Shown here one piece after another: positions 34,877-42,421 of a DNA stretch of 64,000 nucleotides (its first letter is position 1; the number at the start of each line of letters is the position of its first letter). The position numbers and the translations under genes are program-made. The notes beneath the pieces were generated by a model, which saw only the letters and a list, made by a program, of their open reading frames with translations, searched no databases and was not told where the DNA came from. The DNA lies in assembly GCA_963821275.1 (NCBI GenBank), contig CAWGDF010000011.1, forward strand, positions 1 to 64,000, in the 5' to 3' direction. The stretch is from JACVRW01 sp963821275 (GTDB lineage: Bacteria; Actinomycetota; Thermoleophilia; Solirubrobacterales; Thermoleophilaceae).

Positions 34877-35570
34877 ATGGTGGCTGTTGCATAAAGCCGT
34901 CTCGGAAGAACTGGTGCGCGATCGCGGAGATGGGCGTCAGAGCCGCTGGGTGTGCGGACCTCGGGACGGACGCACCTCGCGTGACGGGTGGGATGGCCGA
35001 TTTTGGAACCCACCCTTAGAAGTGATCTAGCGGTCTGCGACGTCGATGGCGGTGTATTGCCAGAGGGTGCCTTGGTGCCGGCCAGCAGGCCGACATAGAA
35101 GCAGTCGAACTGGACCTTCTCGCCGGGCTCAGAGGCGTCGATGTGGCGCTCTGGTGGCGCCAGCTCGGGCTTGCGCTCGTAGCGGTCGTGGTGGCGGGCG
35201 ATCAGCGCCAGGCGCTTGGAGCGCGTGTTGAGCCCGACCCGGCGCAGCACGCGCCAGACGCCGTGCTCTGAGAGCCGGATACCGCCCCACTTGTCCCGGG
35301 CCGAGCTCGGCCGAGATGCGCCTGGGCCCATAACCGGGGTGGCCGAGCGAAAAGGCGATCACCCGCTGCTCGAGGTGCGGGCCGATCTCGTTCGGCATCC
35401 GCGGCCGGCGACGCTCACGCACCCGCAACGCCTCCAGCCCCCAACGGTCGACCTTCTGCTTGAGCCGATAGTAGGTCGAGCGGTCCACCCCCATCGCCCG
35501 GCAGGCAGCGGACACATTCCCCAACTCCTCGGCCAGCGTGCTCGCCGGGGGTTTGTGCAACAGCCACCAT
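34877..35570 (-). mobile_element. IS481-like element, internally shortened
   Basis: Bounded by 15-bp perfect terminal inverted repeats: ATGGTGGCTGTTGCA (34877-34891) and TGCAACAGCCACCAT (35556-35570). The 694-bp length is too short for a complete IS481 (about 1.0-1.2 kb). It carries the transposase remnant at 35027-35547. The left end abuts the inverted BI-1 fragment, so the insertion probably triggered that rearrangement. A similar end motif occurs at 19552 before the IS1182 remnant. Confidence 0.75.
35027..35547 (-). pseudogene. IS481-like transposase, frameshifted and truncated
   Basis: N-terminal helix-turn-helix: LAEELGNVSAACRAMGVDRS followed by RERRRPRMPNEIGPHLEQRV and GHPGYGPRRISAEL. 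Near 35320 the homology moves to another frame (DKWGGIRLSEHGVWRVLRRV, KRLALIARHHDRY, EKVQFDCFYVG), the start of the DDE domain with its first Asp. A second shift gives TLWQYTAIDVADR and TAG at 35029-35027; the remaining DDE domain is deleted. Not functional. Confidence 0.7.
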
Positions 35571-35650
35571 GCAGACCGGGCATGTGCCGGGCCCGTCGTA
35601 GGGCTCCTGCCTCGGACGAGAGGCAGCAGCGCCAAACATCACTCGCCGCT

Positions 35651-35710
35651 CTCCTCCTCCCGCGTGAACCGGGGGAGGCTCCTGGTCGTCGCGCAGAGCA
35701 GGAGCCCGAG
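35651..35710 (+). repeat. Serial stem-loop repeat, copy 4
   Basis: Stem 1: CTCCTCCTCCCGCG ... CCGGGGGAG. Stem 2: GGCTCCTG (35677-35684) with CAGGAGCC (35699-35706), perfect, loop GTCGTCGCGCAGAG. Stem 3 is not kept (CCGAGTACGG). It lies 80 bp beyond the IS481 right end. Confidence 0.7.
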
Positions 35711-35857
35711 TACGGCCGTTGGCTGTCGCACCTCGTCCGCGGCGAAAACCGTACCCGCTTTTTACAGCACCTTTGAGACGCGACCCCGAAGACAGCTCGG
35801 TTGCGCGCATAGGAGCAGTCTTGCCGCGACCCAGACAGACACGCGAGGCGCGACCGC

Positions 35858-36637
35858 TCAAGCCGCCGCTGCGGCTTCGAGCTGTGCAACCACGTCGGTT
35901 CCGGTGAGGGGCCCGAGATGCCCGGGGCAGGCGATGGCGGGACGCAGCTCGGCGAGCTTCCGGACCGAGCGCCTGGCCTGGACGGTGTCGAGGTTGTACG
36001 CGTCGAGCGGGACGCTCGGCGGGTGCGGCCTGCCGTGCATGTCGGCCATGTAGAAGCAGTCCGAGACGAGCGCTACGCGGTCGCGCTCGCGCCAGAGACC
36101 GATCAGCCCGGGTGCGTGGCCGGATAGGTCGACGACCTCGAAGCCGGCCAGCCGGTCGCCCTCGCGCACGGTGCCGTCGATGTGCACCGGCCCGCAGTCC
36201 CACACGAAGCGATGGGCGAAGCCGTGGAGCAGGCGCACGTCGAGCGGCAAGGCCTCAGCGCGCCAGTAGTCCCGGCCACCGGAGCCCTGCGCCTGCTCGA
36301 CCGCGTCCGGGTGGCAGACGACGTCGGCATAGGCGCGCAGCGCCGGCGCGGCGCCACGGTGGTCGGTGTCGCCATGGCCGAGCACGACCCGCGAGATCCC
36401 GCCGTGCGGGATGGCGGCCGCCACGATCGACGCGGCCATGCCCTTCTCACCGGCGTCGAAGACAAGCACGCCGCCGCGCTCGTCGTCGCGGACGAGATAG
36501 ACGTTCATCGTCCTCAGCAGGCCGCCGCGCAACAGCCAGACGCCGTCGGCGACCTCCTCAGGCGGGGCGGCGGCCAACGCACGCAGGCGCGGACGCGAGC
36601 GAAGCTTCGGCGGACGAGCGTCGGTCATGGCTGCCAT
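35858..36637 (-). CDS. MBL-fold metallo-hydrolase
   Basis: A 259-residue metallo-beta-lactamase-fold protein. The metal-binding motif is VVLGHGDTDHRGAAPAL (HxDxDH, near residue 90); further ligands are in DLSGHAPGLIGLW (His) and VALVSDCFYMAD (bridging Asp), with CPGHLGPLTG at the end. A preceding strand pair (TMNVYLVRDDERGGVLVFDA) is typical. Such enzymes hydrolyse lactones, thioesters or glutathione conjugates; the GH-APG pattern suggests a lactonase/glyoxalase II-like role. Start taken at ATG 36637; ATG 36628 is possible. Intact. Confidence 0.85.
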   Translation of the reverse strand: MAAMTDARPPKLRSRPRLRALAAAPPEEVADGVWLLRGGLLRTMNVYLVRDDERGGVLVFDAGEKGMAASIVAAAIPHGGISRVVLGHGDTDHRGAAPALRAYADVVCHPDAVEQAQGSGGRDYWRAEALPLDVRLLHGFAHRFVWDCGPVHIDGTVREGDRLAGFEVVDLSGHAPGLIGLWRERDRVALVSDCFYMADMHGRPHPPSVPLDAYNLDTVQARRSVRKLAELRPAIACPGHLGPLTGTDVVAQLEAAAAA

Positions 36638-36976
36638 CGGCGCATCTTCGCCGATGACCCGCCCGGGCCACCCGGAGCGCTCGACTCACGTCGGCCATCG
36701 ACTTCCGGATGGAACGCACCGGCCACCCGTCCCAGACGCAGCCAAGCTCGCGCTGAGACGCTGCGTTGGATGACGAGCAGCCGCGGAGGTGGCAGTAAGT
36801 CGCTGTCGGAAATCGCGGATTGCACGAGCGCCGATGGTCCTCTGTCGGCCGTCACGCTTCGACCGGTGCGCCTTGGTATCTGCGTGGCCCGGACGCGACC
36901 TCTTATCTGTCCCCAAGCCCTACGGCTTCCAAGGCCTCGGCCTTCTTCAAGTAGGTGTGGACGTGGACGACTGAGC
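36638..36976. other. Gene-free spacer
   Basis: About 340 bases. No supported gene. CTGTCGGAAATCGCG at 36803-36817 repeats the sequence at 481-495. Confidence 0.4.
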
Positions 36977-37182
36977 ATGGATGATCGGATTCAAGCCATC
37001 ATCGACGCCGAGGCGCGAGGCTCGCGCTGATCCACGCCGATATCGATGCTGCGGTCAAGGACGGCCGCATCAGTACGCACGACGGCGACCAGCGCAAGGC
37101 GCGCGAACAGGAGCGGATGGCCGAGCGGGTCGCCTCCACCGCCTTGCGGTCGGGGCTGTCCGACGATCCTGGTCCGGGCTGA
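36977..37182 (+). pseudogene. Possible small helical protein, frameshifted
   Basis: ATG 36977 gives MDDRIQAIIDAEARGSR and TGA at 37028. One base on, another frame continues IHADIDAAVKDGRISTHDGD QRKAREQERMAERVA and ends at TGA 37180-37182. Both pieces are charged and helical, and together would make a plausible protein of about 67 residues. No family recognised; the join is an inference. Confidence 0.3.
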
Positions 37183-37380
37183 CGCCACCCGGACGATCCC
37201 GGCGGGTGGGGGTGGCCCCCTCCTCCGTCGGCGCGAACACCCCCGGCCAGGCCACCACGCACGGTCGCGTTGGACACAGATTTTTTCCGGGGGCCGCGAA
37301 CGGGATGGTCGCCGGGCCCAGACGGCGCCCCCTCTCGCATCTCATTGGGCGAATCGGCATAGCCGAGACAGCCGCGCGGC

Positions 37381-37776
37381 CTACTCCCGCAGCCCCGCGG
37401 CGTCGAGGGCTTCGGCGTGCGTGGGGTACGCGTCGATCCGAACGATCTTTCCCGCCTCCACGGTGAAGACGATGGCGGAGTTCTCCTCCACCTGCAGGCC
37501 GCTCTCCCGACCGACCGCGTACAGGTGACACAGCGCGGCCACCTGAGGGCCCGCGGGGACCAGGCGCAGTACTCGCATCTCGTACCGAAACCACACCTCC
37601 TCCAGCTCGGCGAAGTAGCGGCGCAGGTCGTCGTGGCCGTGATAGACGCGACCCATCGCGCTGAACCGCGACTGGAATCTCACCGACTCCGAGAGCATGT
37701 CGAAATAGGCGGGCAGGTCACGCGTGTTGTACGCGTCCATGGTCCGACGAACGACCTCCAGGTTCTCCTGCGACAT
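37381..37776 (-). CDS. SnoaL-like (NTF2-like) protein (131 aa)
   Basis: ATG 37776 starts MSQENLEVVRRTMDAYNTRD, the very common start of actinobacterial SnoaL-like proteins, followed by GHDDLRRYFAELEEVWFRYE and ENSAIVFTVEAGKIVRIDAY. The fold is a cone-shaped alpha+beta barrel that binds small hydrophobic ligands; function cannot be specified. The protein ends THAEALDAAGLRE. It borders IS110 element 2, whose transposase starts 134 bp from its start codon on the other strand. Intact. Confidence 0.82.
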   Translation of the reverse strand: MSQENLEVVRRTMDAYNTRDLPAYFDMLSESVRFQSRFSAMGRVYHGHDDLRRYFAELEEVWFRYEMRVLRLVPAGPQVAALCHLYAVGRESGLQVEENSAIVFTVEAGKIVRIDAYPTHAEALDAAGLRE

Positions 37777-37909
37777 CGCCCGCCCAGTATCCGCCGCTCG
37801 CAGGGCCGCGTCCAGCATCGCCTGGAGCCCAACGAATCCGATGAACGGCGGGCCCCCGAGCGCCGACAGAATGGCGCTTGGTGACGCAGTCCGACGCTAG
37901 GAGGCCCAG

Positions 37910-38968
37910 ATGCATTATGTCGGGATCGATTGGGCGTATGGGCGCGCCGCTTGGTGCGCCAAGGAGAGCGGCGGCGCGATCGCGGAGGAGGGTTTTGTGC
38001 CCGCGGACGAGGAAGGCCTCGGCCGACTGGTGTTGAAGCTGGGGCCGGACGCGCGCGCCTGTCTAGAGATGATGAGCGGTGCGGCGTGGGTGCAGGACCG
38101 GCTGGCGGCGGCGGGCTGGGAGGTCGAGGTCGCCGACGCGCGGCGGGTGAAGAACATTGCACCGCTGGCGTGCAAGACCGACAAGGTCGACGCGCGGGTG
38201 CTGGCCGAGCTCTGTCGGCGGGATCTGGTGCCGGCGCTCTGGGTGCCCGCGGTCGAGGAGCGGGCGCTGCGCGAGCGGCTGAGGCGACGCCTGCAGCTGG
38301 TGCGGCTGCGCAGCTCGGCCAAGAACCGGATCTTTGGGCTGCTAACCCAGTGGGGCCTGCGCCTCTCGGTCGCTCGCCTGCGCAAGCCGGACGGGCTGGC
38401 GCTGCTCGAGGACCGCGGGGTGCCCGCGGTCTGGCGGCGCTCGCTGGCCGAGGCGCTCGCCGTGATCGACCTGCTCGACGAACGGATCGCGCCGCTCGAC
38501 CGCGAGCTGCTGCCGCTCGCACGGGCCGACCGGCGCGTGCAGTTGCTGGACACCATCCCCGGCATCGGTCCGCTGCTGGGCCTGACGATTGCAAGCGAGA
38601 TCGGCCCGGTCGCGCGTTTCGCCGGCCCGCGCAAGCTGATCGGCTACGCCGGCCTCGCGCCCAAGGTGCACCAGTCCGGGCAGAGCTCGCGCAGCGGCGA
38701 GCTCTCAAAGGCCGGCTCGCGGACGTTGCGCTGGGCCGCGATCGAGGCCGCCCAGGGCGCCTGGCGCGAAACAAACCCCTGGCACCGCCTCTACCGCGAC
38801 GTCAAGCGCCGCAACGCCGGCAAACCGAACCCCGCCAAGGCCGCCGTCGCGCGCAAGCTACTGATCGCCTGCTGGCACGTACTCAGCCGCAACGAACCCT
38901 TCAAACCAAGCCGCCCCCGCGGCACCGACCCTGTCCCGGCAAGCTCCTCAGCTTCTCTGGCCGCCTGA
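37910..38968 (+). CDS. IS110 family transposase (element 2), intact
   Basis: A 352-residue DEDD recombinase starting at ATG 37910 (GGAGG upstream). N-terminal RuvC-like part: HYVGIDWAYGRAAW with the first Asp, RACLEMMSGAAW with Glu, and CKTDKVDARVLAEL with the last two Asp. A coiled linker follows (RRRLQLVRLRSSAKNRIFGL), then Transposase_20: LLDTIPGIGPLLGLTIASEI, FAGPRKLIGYAGLAPKVHQS and LSKAGSRTLRWAAIEAAQGA with the catalytic Ser. No lesion seen, so it may be active. Elements of this group carry a guide RNA in a non-coding end; the flanks 37777-37909 and 38969-39100 are candidates. Confidence 0.9.
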   Translation: MHYVGIDWAYGRAAWCAKESGGAIAEEGFVPADEEGLGRLVLKLGPDARACLEMMSGAAWVQDRLAAAGWEVEVADARRVKNIAPLACKTDKVDARVLAELCRRDLVPALWVPAVEERALRERLRRRLQLVRLRSSAKNRIFGLLTQWGLRLSVARLRKPDGLALLEDRGVPAVWRRSLAEALAVIDLLDERIAPLDRELLPLARADRRVQLLDTIPGIGPLLGLTIASEIGPVARFAGPRKLIGYAGLAPKVHQSGQSSRSGELSKAGSRTLRWAAIEAAQGAWRETNPWHRLYRDVKRRNAGKPNPAKAAVARKLLIACWHVLSRNEPFKPSRPRGTDPVPASSSASLAA

Positions 38969-39055
38969 CGGCCCCGAAACGAATTGAGAAGCCGGGACAG
39001 CTCGCATCACAGATCGTGCGACACCAAGCGCCGAAACAGAAATGAGCAACCCTCG

Positions 39056-39085
39056 CCACAGCGAGCCCAGCCACAGCGAGCCCAG
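39056..39085. repeat. Tandem 15-bp repeat (two units)
   Basis: CCACAGCGAGCCCAG occurs twice back to back (39056-39070 and 39071-39085), between two IS110-group elements. Probably an end structure of one element or a slippage product. Confidence 0.7.
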
Positions 39086-39100
39086 AAAGGAGCCTTGATG

Positions 39101-40507
39101 CCATGAAGGAGCGGGCCTCCTAGCGAACCGGTGCCCGAGGCGCTATGCCGTCGGGCGCACACTGTTTCCCGGATCGGAGGAGGCCCACAGATGAATTCTG
39201 TCGGCATCGACCTGCACCGCAAGCGCTCCCACGTCGCTGTGCTCGACGCGGACGGCACTCAGCTGCTGTCGCGGCGGATTGTCAACGACCCGCAGATGTT
39301 CCTGGAGCTGCTGGAGGGGATCGACGGCGAGTCCAAGATCGCGCTGGAGGCGACCTACGGCTGGGAGTGGCTGGCCGACGTGTTGGAGGAGGCTGGCTAC
39401 GAGCTGCACCTTGCGCACCCGCTCGAACTAAGGCGATCGCCGCCGCGAGGGTGAAGACCGACGCCGTCGACGCGCGCACGCTGGCGCACCTGTTGCGCGC
39501 CGACCTGCTCCCTGAGGCCTATGTCGCCCCGCGCGAGCTGCGCGATCTGCGCGACCTGCTGCGCCACCGGGTGGCGCTCACGCGCATCCGCTCGGCGCTC
39601 AAGCAGCGGGTCGGGGCAATTCTCGCCAAGCACGGCATCCAGCGCCCCTACAGCAATCTGTTCGGCCCCGGCGGGATGCGCTTCCTCGAGGAACTGGAGT
39701 TGCGCCAGGGTCCCCGCCAGCGGCTCGACAGCCTGCTATCGCTGATCGCCGGCTTCGACCGCGAGATCGATCAGACCAGCGCCGAGATCGACCGGCGCGC
39801 CAAGGCCGACCCCTACGTCGAGGTGCTCTGCCAGATCCGCGGCATCGGGCGTTACATCGCCATGCTGGTGATCGCCGAGGTCGGCGACATCACGCGCTTT
39901 CCCTCCGCCCGTCACCTCTGCGCCTGGGCCGGGCTCACCCCGACCGTCCGCAGCTCCGACGGCAAGGCCCGGCTCGGCCACATCACCGGCCAGGGCTCGC
40001 CGGCGCTGCGCTGGGCCTTGGTCGAGGCCGCCCAGCACTCCGCCCGCGGCAGCGGCCCACTGCGCCAAGCCTACGAGCGGATCACAAGCGGCGCGGCAAA
40101 TCGGTCGCCAAGGTCGCCGTCGCCCGCAAGATCCTCACCCTCTGCTTCTACGGCCTGCGCGACGGAGAAATCCGTTGCCTGACGCCACGGGCCAAGGCGC
40201 GCACGATCAGAACAGTGGCGGTCACACCATGACCCGCCGCGCAACTGCCGCTGCCCCCAACCCCGAGGCGACCAGCGGACGCTCGAGCGAGCTCGCGTGT
40301 TGTCAATGGCCTCCACGCGCCCACCAGCGCCACCGACGGCCGCGAACTTGATTGAGCCCTCGAGCACCGCACGACACTCCGGCCCGCCCAGCGCGGCCGA
40401 ATGGATGACTGGACCGCTTCCGCCCGCCTCCCGGCCGTCGCCCTACCCGGGACGCCCAACCAGCCGAGGCCCATGACCGCCCCTTGACACGGCCCGCTCC
40501 TTCATGG
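39101..40507 (+). mobile_element. IS1111-like member of the IS110 family (element 3) with sub-terminal inverted repeats
   Basis: A 16-bp perfect inverted pair, CCATGAAGGAGCGGGC (39101-39116) and GCCCGCTCCTTCATGG (40492-40507), encloses the transposase at 39191-40232. Inverted repeats near the ends separate the IS1111 subgroup from other IS110 elements. The non-coding part after the transposase (40233-40491, about 260 bp) is the expected site of its guide RNA. Exact ends are not fixed. Confidence 0.7.
39191..40232 (+). pseudogene. IS110/IS1111-type transposase (element 3), two frameshifts
   Basis: ATG 39191 (GGAGGAGG upstream) starts NSVGIDLHRKRSHVAVLDAD with the first Asp, then KIALEATYGWEWLADVLEEA with Glu. 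Near 39435 the frame moves and continues KAIAAARVKTDAVDARTLAH, ELRDLRDLLRHRVALTRIRS, YVEVLCQIRGIGRYIAMLVI and GHITGQGSPALRWALVEAAQ with the catalytic Ser. Near 40085 it moves again (KSVAKVAVARKILTLCFYGL) and ends at TGA 40230-40232. Two indels make it inactive in cis; element 2 is too different to be assumed to mobilise it. Confidence 0.8.
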
Positions 40508-40567
40508 ATGACAACCGGCCCACGTTCAAAGAGAGAAGCGAGAGGAGGGACCGGGCTAACCCCTCGG
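40233..40567. other. Non-coding right part of element 3 and spacer
   Basis: About 335 bases without a supported gene. Bases 40233-40491 lie between the transposase and the right inverted repeat and are the candidate guide-RNA region; 40508-40567 is spacer. Confidence 0.45.
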
Positions 40568-40885
40568 CTAGCGGGGCACGTTCGCGAAAAAGACGATTGT
40601 GGCCCGGCCTCCCAGGCGTGCGCAATGCACGACGAGACCCTCGATCGCGTCGTTTCGGCCGCGGCAGCGGAAGCCGAACACGCGCCGGTTGACCCGGTGG
40701 TCGCGGCGGTAGCGGCGCGCCCAGTTCCGCACGACGTGGCGGGCCCAGGCGCAGCCCACGATGCGCGCCCGGATCAGGTCGCCGCCGAAGGTGTTGGCGC
40801 AGAGCTTGGCCCGCGGGATCCTGATCTCAAACCGCATGTTGGCGCCGCCGGCGGTAGAGCAGGCCACCTGCTGCTCGCGCCCCAT
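40568..40885 (-). pseudogene. Hypothetical cysteine-containing secreted protein, C-terminal part
   Basis: The minus strand reads EQQVACSTAGGANMRFEIRI, PRAKLCANTFGGDLIRARIV, GCAWARHVVRNWARRY, RRVFGFRCRGRNDAIEGLVV and HCARLGGRATIVFFANVPR. Spaced Cys residues and conserved aromatic/Arg blocks suggest the C-terminal domain of an exported actinobacterial protein of unknown function. No signal peptide or credible start is present; upstream it is joined to an ATPase N-terminal fragment. Confidence 0.45.
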
Positions 40886-40942
40886 GAACGGGGCCGACCC
40901 GCAGCGCAACGTGTAACGGCGGCCAGTGGCGGGGCTGCGCAC

Positions 40943-41052
40943 TTTCCGGCCACTAGCGCGAGCGAGCCGCTTCCAAGGCGCGCCTGCTGCAGCGCCTCCT
41001 CGAGCCGGCTCAGCTCGTCGCTACGCCCGACGAGGACGCTGCGGGTGGCCAT
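40943..41052 (-). pseudogene. N-terminal fragment of an ATPase regulator
   Basis: ATG 41052 starts MATRSVLVGRSDELSRLEEA and LQQARLGSGSLALVAGK, the usual beginning of LuxR- or BTAD-linked AAA/STAND ATPases just before the Walker A loop. Homology ends there. It is a fifth regulator of this kind in the window, reduced to 37 residues. Confidence 0.6.
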
Positions 41053-41104
41053 GCGCCTAGCTTAGGACCGCCGGCGGCCTCGAGGCCCGCCGGCGGGTCC
41101 ATGC

Positions 41105-41398
41105 TCAAGCCGCGACCGTCGCCGGGTCCGGCCGCACGATCACGGTGTCCGCCACCGGCACGATCTCGTCAGCCGGCATCCCCGAGGCCTCTGCATGAGC
41201 CCTGATCGCCTCAGGGCTCTCGGCCTAGTAGATGCAGACCGAACCCAGCCGGCCGCTCTCTTCCGCGACCACGTAACTGCGGATCCAGCGCACCCCGGAA
41301 TCGGCCTTGTCCCCTTCGGCGGCCGAACGCCCGCCGGCTGCTTCGAGCTCCTGCGGCGAGGCCCAGGCGTCGCGTCGGCGAATCACGTACAGGTTCAT
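41105..41398 (-). pseudogene. DUF4242 protein interrupted by an amber codon
   Basis: ATG 41398 (GGAGATGATCCC upstream) starts MNLYVIRRRDAWASPQELEA, continues GVRWIRSYVVAEESGRLGSV CIY, meets TAG at 41227-41225, and then continues in the same frame AESPEAIRAHAEASGMPADE IVPVADTVIVRP to TGA at 41105. The family has CxYxAxxPEAIR here, so TAG replaces a Gln codon (CAG to TAG, one transition). Apart from this the gene is complete at 97 codons. The domain is a small ferredoxin-like fold of unknown function. Confidence 0.75.
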
Positions 41399-41899
41399 GG
41401 GATCATCTCCTTGAATCGGGTGTCGGGAGACCGTACGGCTGGCTTAGTAGTCCCCGCATCCGCCGAATTGCCGTATTTCGTGGCGTGGATGCCGTTGCCG
41501 GCGATAGCCCCGAGACGACGCACGTGGCCACGCGGGGATCGAGGGACAGGCTGGGTAGGGCAGCGCGGTGCGCGACACAGCGCCTCCCGCCGGAGGTCGC
41601 GGCGCTTACAGTCCCGTGGACGCGGGCTGCAGCGGCTCCGGCTCCACCATCAGCGGCGGCTCCATCGCCGGCGGCGGCGCGTAGCGGCTCCGGCTGAGCA
41701 GATCGACAAGCCTCGTAGTAACCCTCGCGCGGATTGCCGTCCGCGGCCAGCAGGCCGAGTCCCAGCGCCGGTTGCGCGGGTTGTGGCGCCAGTTGTTAGA
41801 GGTAGATCTGCTTGATCCGCCAGGACAGCCGAGTCAGGCGGAAGGCGTGGCGCACCGCACGGGCGGTATGAACACGGGACCCCTAAGCGTGCGTCCGCA
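41399..41899. other. Degenerate spacer
   Basis: About 500 bases with no complete gene. The minus strand near 41690-41860 reads LSWRIKQIYL, a stop, then LAADGNPREGYYEACR, possibly the end of a decayed gene, but nothing can be assigned. Confidence 0.35.
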
Positions 41900-41929
41900 T
41901 CCCCGATGCATTGACTGGCATGCCCATAC

Positions 41930-42111
41930 GTCCTAGGCACGGCGAGCTCCGCTGGGCTGCGCGGACCGGCGCCGGCCATCGCCTTGTGGACGCCGAGCCG
42001 GTCGCCGATCCAAATGAGCGCCGTGTTCAGGGTCGCACCGAGGTCGCCGACCATCGCGCCGACGAACTGCTCGAGCTTTTCCTGGTCGATCGTCGTCTCG
42101 GCCGCGGTCAC
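41930..42111 (-). pseudogene. N-terminal fragment of a class I methyltransferase
   Basis: ATG 42111 starts MTAAETTIDQEKLEQFVGAM and VGDLGATLNTALIWIGDRLG, then VHKAMAGAGPRSPAELA. This is the winged-helix-like N-terminus found before the Rossmann domain in a group of SAM-dependent methyltransferases (GDRLGLYKALA...SPAELA). Homology stops near 41935 and no SAM motif follows. The remainder is lost. Confidence 0.6.
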
Positions 42112-42421
42112 GACAGCACCTCCCTCTCGGTCGTCTGCACCGGTTTAGGGCTCCTCCGGTCGAGCGCGGCGCCGAGCCGGGCGCGGAGCGGGCTGCGGGT
42201 CGTGCGATTGCGGTGTACCGCCAAACGCCTCTTCTCTTCACATAGGACGTCGCCGAGCATGACGGCGGTGATTGGGTGGATCATGGCCTACCTTTCGGGG
42301 TTGCGGTGTGCGAGAGTGAGCCTGCGCTTGGACGCCCACGCTCGCGTGAGGCGGATGCCTGGACCGCAACCGCCCGGATCCCGGTCGCGTAGGGGAACTC
42401 CCTAGCGCCGGCGAGCCTCGG
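42112..42421. other. Gene-free spacer
   Basis: About 310 bases between the methyltransferase fragment and the stop of the LuxR-type regulator. Nothing supported. Confidence 0.4.

Noticed and set aside
39056..39085. CRISPR-like direct repeats
   Set aside because: Two adjacent 15-bp units without spacers; no cas genes anywhere in the window.
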